Assembly: GCA_947561585.1 (NCBI GenBank)
Contig: CANNZV010001179.1
Location: 124,001 to 188,000, forward strand
Source of the DNA: Caprella mutica
Lineage: Eukaryota; Arthropoda; Malacostraca; Amphipoda; Caprellidae
Length of the DNA: 64,000 bases
Direction of reading: 5' to 3'
Of this stretch, positions 58,802 to 64,000 are shown in pieces (within the stretch, counting starts at the first letter, position 1; every line of letters starts with the position of its first letter). The notes under the pieces were generated by a model. The model ran no database searches, was not told the origin of the DNA, and saw only the letters and a list, made by a program, of their open reading frames with translations. A program made the position numbers and the translations under genes.

Positions 58802-61800
58802 CGCATAATTAATTACTAATTATGCGTTTTTTCCCTAAGAAAGTTCATAGCGTGTAACTCCCGAACCACAGGTGTTCCATCAGTGTAAAACTTTGTAAAT
58901 TTAAAGAAGACTAGTAAAAAAATTTCCATATAGCTCGAAATTATGAATAACAATATGAAATTTACTATTATGATTGAATTCCATTCAAGAATTATACTTT
59001 AGACAAAATTCTATTATTAAAGAACATTTTTGAACGAACACTATGAAATGTTAGGCATGAATTGTACTCTTTGGAAAGAAAACATTTTGAGAAAATATGC
59101 GATAAAAATAATAGGCCTATTCTAAATTATTATAACAATTAAAACAAATAATTAGATTCATGGAAATCGTTTAAACACAAGTAAACATCAACCTCTTTGT
59201 CATTTATTTTGTTCGCATACTTTTTCTTTTTTCTTCTACCTTTTCCTAGCTGTTTTAGTCCCCTTGTAAGAAGAGGTCAGTTTCAACTGGTCGTAAATTT
59301 TTTATCATCCGTCTGTGTCAGAAAAGCTTTTTATGCATACTTTTATTTATTGAAACATAAGTCCCTTACACGAAGCAAAATGAGTCGGGAGAACCCTTTC
59401 ACTGTACATAACTTTATCAAGGTAACGACTTAGGACCTGATAGCGGCTATAGTTTTTAGAACTTCAAAACGGATTTAGCGATGATCCATTTTTATACCTA
59501 ATACAATTTCAAAAAACGTTTGGTCTATGACCACTTGCTGCAGCTTTGGAAAAAGGCTTTGATGCTATAAAATTGTTAGGTCGTTATTTCTTACAATTGC
59601 CCATATCAATTGAAATTCTTTTTACCTGTGAATTGCTTTGACATTTGAAGTTAAAACGAATAGCTAAATCGTTACACAATTTATATTGTATAAATTGTGA
59701 TAGGACATTTTTATTTTGTTATGTCACATTTGAATGTGACTTTTTATGTGATTCTCAATATCGGTTCATTGGCTGGTTATATGATTAAATATGTAGTTAT
59801 TTATTCTTACTTATCTAAGTTCTATTAAATATAGAGGTAGAACATTAATCCTGATAACTCTGCCACTGAAAAGAAGAAACTTTAGAGCTGTGGGCCACTA
59901 GTCTAGCAAAGTATTTCTTTGGCTAACATTTTCTATTTAAAAGCATCGCAAGGTTCTTATAGCCAAGTTATTTCGGACTCACTGGAACATTTCATTAATC
60001 TTCTTTCTTATACTTTTATAGATCAGATAAATATAAACTTGTGTGAAGTTCAAATTTTGTAAAAAGTTAAACAATTTTATATTTTTCTTCGAATTTTATA
60101 AAATTTTGTAAATTGTAAGAATCTAAGAAATAGTTTTTGTAAAAAGTTAAAATTTTGATTTTGTAAAAAATGTGTAAATTTAATATATATTCTAGCGGTC
60201 TGAATATATATATATATTTATTTATTTCATTTTTCCTTTATGTGACAAGTTATTTCTAGTAGAAGGTAATTAAAGAGTGTTTCTTCGACATTTCCTCTTA
60301 AGAATTCTGTCGAGAAGTTTTCTCATTAAAAATTACTTCACAGTCCACTAGAAATAATTCATTGTTTGTGGTGAAGTTTTAATTATTTGATTTGATTTGA
60401 TGATTTTACCTATTTATTATATCCAAATTAATATTTGTTATCATTAAATCTCCTAGATACTTAATGAAAGAATGAATAATTTTAACATATTTATTATATT
60501 TTCATTCACACCATTTTTATTTTTGTTACACATATAGGAATATTCCTAGAAAACTTATTTTTGAAAAAAAAATGACAGTTTGTCACAAAATTTCTCCGTT
60601 TTCTATACACAAGCTGAAATGTTAAGGAGAGACTAAATTATTTTACCGTTTAGATGGTATCTGGAACTAAATACCCAATTTAAATAAATATAGTGATTCA
60701 CACAACTACTGCGAACATTCAATTACCCAATGTAAATTCTTTGTTCATGCCGAGAAAAATAGAAACTGAGCAATATTGCTAAAGAAGATTATAATTTATG
60801 TAAATAACTAAAAAAATGGCGGGCAAGGAGACCACTCTTATGCCCAAAAATTACCCGTGTTGCCCACTCCTGGTCTCGTTGGACATTGGCTAATTTTTCT
60901 TATATGAAAAAGAAATTATTTTTCGACCAAAACCATTTAAATTAATTAGGTCTTCATAAATTGAAAAGAAATTAAGGTGTAAAAAAGATGTAGGTACACA
61001 AAAAAGTTTGAAGTGCACAGGAGGACTTTAACCATCCTGTGCAGATACGCACAGGACTTCTATTCGCTTAGTTTTGTCTCAAGTTGATAATCTGTATCGA
61101 CAATTGGAGCACACGTATACAGGCCCTAATTATTCAGTGTTGCTGCCAATCAATAGAATAGATGTGTGATACAAACTCAGTAGTTATTAGGTAATATCCC
61201 TAATGGACTAATGTGTTGTCAGTAGAACTCTTGACTCAAATAACTTAGTGGAATTAACTCGTGAACACGAAGCTGTAAAATATTAAATTATGTAAAAAAG
61301 AGTTAGTTGGAAAAAGAAATGGAAAAGGAATATAAAAAGACTACTTTTATTAAGAGATGAAATAACGACTATACACATATCAAATAAAGATTACATATTC
61401 TGAAATTAGAATTTCGTTTCATTGCTGAATTGGATAATCGTATAGAAAATTCAAAACATCCAAGAAAAGCTTAAGTGGAACATCATAGTTGCGAGTAGTT
61501 CTGATGGATAGCAGCGATTCACTGAAGATAAATGACAGAAGAAATGATGGAGATTTCACCTGATGTTCCAGAGATTTGCATCAACGAGAGTTTCGTCTGC
61601 CTTGAAGCTCCCAGGAGAACTTAGGTATTTTACATCTGCTTCCGTTGCTTCTCCACGGTATCTCCGTTTAGATATTCTTACAGTCCGTCTCCTGAATAAG
61701 AAATGTACATTGCTTGGCAATGACCTCTCCGACCTCAATAATATTTGGTGCCGTGTAAGCCTTGCATGTTCTTTTCTTTTGCAGATGGCAAGGGGTTGAT

Positions 61801-61979
61801 TAAAGGGGACATTCCTGTTGCTACATTTAATCTAACGGCGACATTTATTTCTTGGTGTTCTTTCGTCAGGTTCATACATATCCTCTACAACTGTACCGTC
61901 AGTTTGATACATATTTTCTATATTACCTATGTTAGATAGTGAGATATACTAGAAGTTAATGAATAGGCTTCATAAACTG
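58802..61979. other. AT-rich spacer with a small perfect hairpin
   Basis: Bases 58802-58811 (cgcataatta) and 58817-58826 are perfect inverse copies with a 5-base loop. At about 60872-60884 the word ttgcccactcctg is the inverse of a hAT-type terminus, possibly a solo end. A plus-strand frame from 61563 begins MFQRFASTRVSSALKLPGE, Arg/Ser-rich like a mitochondrial presequence, but has no convincing splice sites. Nothing else recognised. Confidence 0.45.
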
Positions 61980-61981
61980 TG

Positions 61982-62233
61982 CACTGAAAAACAAAAAACG
62001 AGCCAAAGTGACTCAAAATTTGAGTTTTCAGTTTGTCCCAAAACCAGCTCAAAAATGTGAGTAAATTTGTCTCATTCTAATATTTTACTCACAAACAAGA
62101 GTCATATTGACTCCTAATTCAGAGTCAGATTGACTCAGGTAGAGCCAATCAAGAAAAAGACTACAACATTGGATTTTTGCCAGCCTTGACCCAAATGATG
62201 AGTCTGGTTGACTCGCAACTTTTTCTCCGTGTG
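61982..62233. mobile_element. Word-type MITE with gagtca / tgactc palindromes
   Basis: The ends (left cactgaaaaac ... cgagccaaagtgactc; right gagtctggttgactcgcaac ... ctccgtg) are imperfect inverses. The interior contains gagtcatattgactc and gagtcagattgactc, so the same short palindromic word recurs five or six times. No coding capacity; target duplication not resolved. Confidence 0.5.
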
Positions 62234-63159
62234 ATATACAGGTTAGAAATCCATTACAAAAAGCAAGTTTATAAATATTCCGATACAGAGATTTACACAA
62301 ATGCTCATTATTGGAATACCATGTCTTGGGAATAGAATTATTTCACTGGAGTATTTCTAAGAAAACAATCTTCCACTCTTGAATTTCCGGGAACATTTCT
62401 TCCGTCAAGACTAACGAATACATCTCCCCTCCCCCATTAATTACAAGAGTTTGTTTATTCAATTCACGTATCTCGAACACTTCTCTTTCTCTGCGTGTGA
62501 CATGCCGCCATGTGAAGCGGAAATAAAGAACTCATCTGATAATTTTATCTGGAATGACTAAGGGATATTATTGTCAGTTTCAACAACAAGTTATATAATA
62601 ATATATAATGATACTTACTTAATAGAAATGAGAACTCTGTAGATGATGTAGGTGGTTTCTGATATTTGTTAAGATGAAATGTTTATTCGTAATGATTTTT
62701 TAGGTAATTTACTTAGATAGGTTATTAGATATATTCAGCGGAATTATCATGTAATTGGGCCTATCTTATCATTTAATGAGTTCGGTTTTATCATTAGAAA
62801 TAGTGTGACATCGATTGTTTATTTTTATAAAGCTACCGATGACTATTAGTAATATTTTATTATCAACTGAGATCGTAAACTTAGTTAAGATATTTTTTAT
62901 CCGCTCGGGTACAGCAAAATATATCTCCTGATTTATTGGAACTGATGAAAAGTGAAGTGAATTAATTTATGTTAAGTATTATCCGTTATCGAGATTAAAA
63001 CGTTCTTTGCAAGGTTTTTAAAGGGACTATTCACAGTAGAATATTCAGATATAAAAAGTTTTTCACTGTGATCATGGTTGAGTTCAGACCTCTTTGATAG
63101 AACTAATATCATCGGTATTTTTAGTCATGTAAAGGAACTATTTTACAAACCAGATTTCT
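62234..63159. other. AT-rich spacer, possibly very decayed LINE sequence
   Basis: Near 62780 a plus-strand stretch reads FNEFGFIIRNSVTSIV, reminiscent of the QFGFRKNRST block of a LINE reverse transcriptase, in line with the fragment at 63160. Too decayed to bound. Confidence 0.35.
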
Positions 63160-63345
63160 AATCTGAGCTCTCAATATATGGCATTGAGAGTTTCACATCA
63201 AGGTTCTGCCTCATAACTTTTTGAGATTGGTATCACCATGTAAATATAGAGACGGTTAAAATTGGAAGCGGAACCTATTGTGAATGGAGTGCCTCAAGGT
63301 TCAATCTTGGGATCAATTTTATTCATTGTTTTCATTTAATCTGCA
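63160..63345 (+). pseudogene. LINE reverse transcriptase relic
   Basis: Plus-strand fragments in shifting frames read LSIYGIESFTSRF, DWYHHVNIETVKIGSG and then [17 protein letters not shown] (63279-63335), the motif B region of a LINE reverse transcriptase. No catalytic FADD box follows. It is too short and broken to classify further. Confidence 0.75.
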
Positions 63346-64000
63346 TATTATTTTCAATGTGTTTACTCTTGATATTGGTGACAGAAAGTTGGATGTTCAT
63401 TCATTAGTCAAATACCACGCTGGTTCTATTACTGACATCATTAATTATAGAGCCATGCAAAAGTTTACCCCTGGCCTCGAGTAAACAAGATATTGATGGA
63501 AATGTTCAAATATAAATAATTTTCGAAAACCTATACTATTAGTGCAGCTTTAATTATATCATAGATTGTAAAGTCTTTACTTTCCATAAATACAGAATTG
63601 CGTAAATATAGGGACTTTTTATTGAATTTTGAAAATATATTAAAAAAAATAAAGATTAAAATTTTTCGACAATTTTGAGTCATCTTCAGGATCTAGAATA
63701 TTATAGCTATATTATTGTTCTATTTACTTCTTCTTTACCAGTGCAGAGTCCATTGTAGAGTTTCTGTGAGTTTATACTGGAATAAGGGGAGCATTTTTAG
63801 TAGTACTTTTGTGGCAAAAACTCAAAATTCATTGGTGTACCCGCAATAAAGTTAAATATTTCTATCGGTGTTACACGCTGTCTATGCGGTTAATCCAAAG
63901 GGGTATAACAGTGTCAACTAGATACAAAATCGTAATCGTTACTTTTTATAGTATATATAGTAGTATAATTGTATAATTGGGGGTTACCCTGGAGGGTATT
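63346..64000. other. AT-rich spacer, nothing recognised
   Basis: No gene or repeat supported to the right edge. Confidence 0.5.

Noticed and set aside
57585..58806. Minus-strand open frames of 403, 364 and 223 codons
   Set aside because: They lie wholly in 15/18/19-bp tandem repeats whose units lack stop codons in the relevant frames. All three frames are open, and the peptides are pure repeats.
61556..61799. Overlapping frames on both strands, one with a presequence-like start
   Set aside because: Splice sites are poor (candidate donor GTGTAAGC only ~50 bases from a candidate acceptor) and both strands are open. Kept only as a remark.

Overview
This 64 kb window is AT-rich eukaryotic DNA that is almost entirely repeat-derived. 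It is most likely from an insect. Hemiptera is a guess, based on general character: mixed mariner, hAT, PIF, Copia and APE-type LINE copies, huge simple minisatellites, and a TRPA-like channel gene with small exons. There is no bacterial-style gene organisation. Most long open frames are artefacts of tandem repeats whose units lack stop codons.

Layout. 1-848: 20-bp minisatellite running off the left edge. 0.85-9.2 kb: AT-rich DNA with several MITE or foldback elements, including a 294-bp element with a perfect 8-bp target duplication (TSD) at 5240-5533 and a pogo/Tigger-like element at 7429-8046. 9.3-11.0 kb (minus): the only convincing host gene, five exons with phase-matched introns encoding 331 residues of a TRPA-type channel from the end of the ankyrin region through S2; the rest is missing. 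12.5-14.2 kb: a piggyBac-like MITE and a decayed DD37D mariner. 18.2-19.8 kb: a foldback-like element with word-repeat arms.

20.5-34.8 kb is a nest of transposons four levels deep. A minus-strand LINE (LINE2) was hit by three elements: a 9109-bp hAT-like foldback (TSD GTATGAAT), a 1058-bp word-armed element (TSD ATTTATAT) and a 922-bp PIF-like element carrying MADF-domain remains (TSD TTA). The 9.1-kb element is a giant palindrome whose two arms each contain a mariner copy. The left mariner was later split by a 2080-bp PIF-like element, itself split by another mariner, and by a second LINE (LINE1).

34.8-43.2 kb: a 15-bp minisatellite, a truncated word-armed element, then a 32-bp minisatellite. 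The 32-bp array is interrupted by a 179-bp hAT MITE (8-bp TSD) and a 5.07-kb Copia retrotransposon (5-bp TSD GTACT). The Copia copy has all its domains but three in-frame stops and a deletion in reverse transcriptase; its primer site matches the anticodon arm of initiator Met tRNA. 51.3-52.5 kb: the same 32-bp satellite in the opposite orientation. 48.8-49.9 kb: another word-armed element. 54.1-55.7 kb: a third copy of the nested mariner family. 56.9-58.8 kb: four further minisatellites, three of them sharing an ATAATGAA core. The right end holds a word-type MITE and a reverse-transcriptase relic.

The most novel signal is the set of word-armed elements (5.2, 18.2, 30.7, 36.1 and 48.8 kb). Their terminal arms are built of short phrase-like repeats that differ between copies. 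Four of them share a homologous internal core, and those with both ends visible next to a clear insertion site have 8-bp TSDs. I found no intact transposase or complete host gene, and I could run no database searches, so family names rest on motifs, termini and target duplications.
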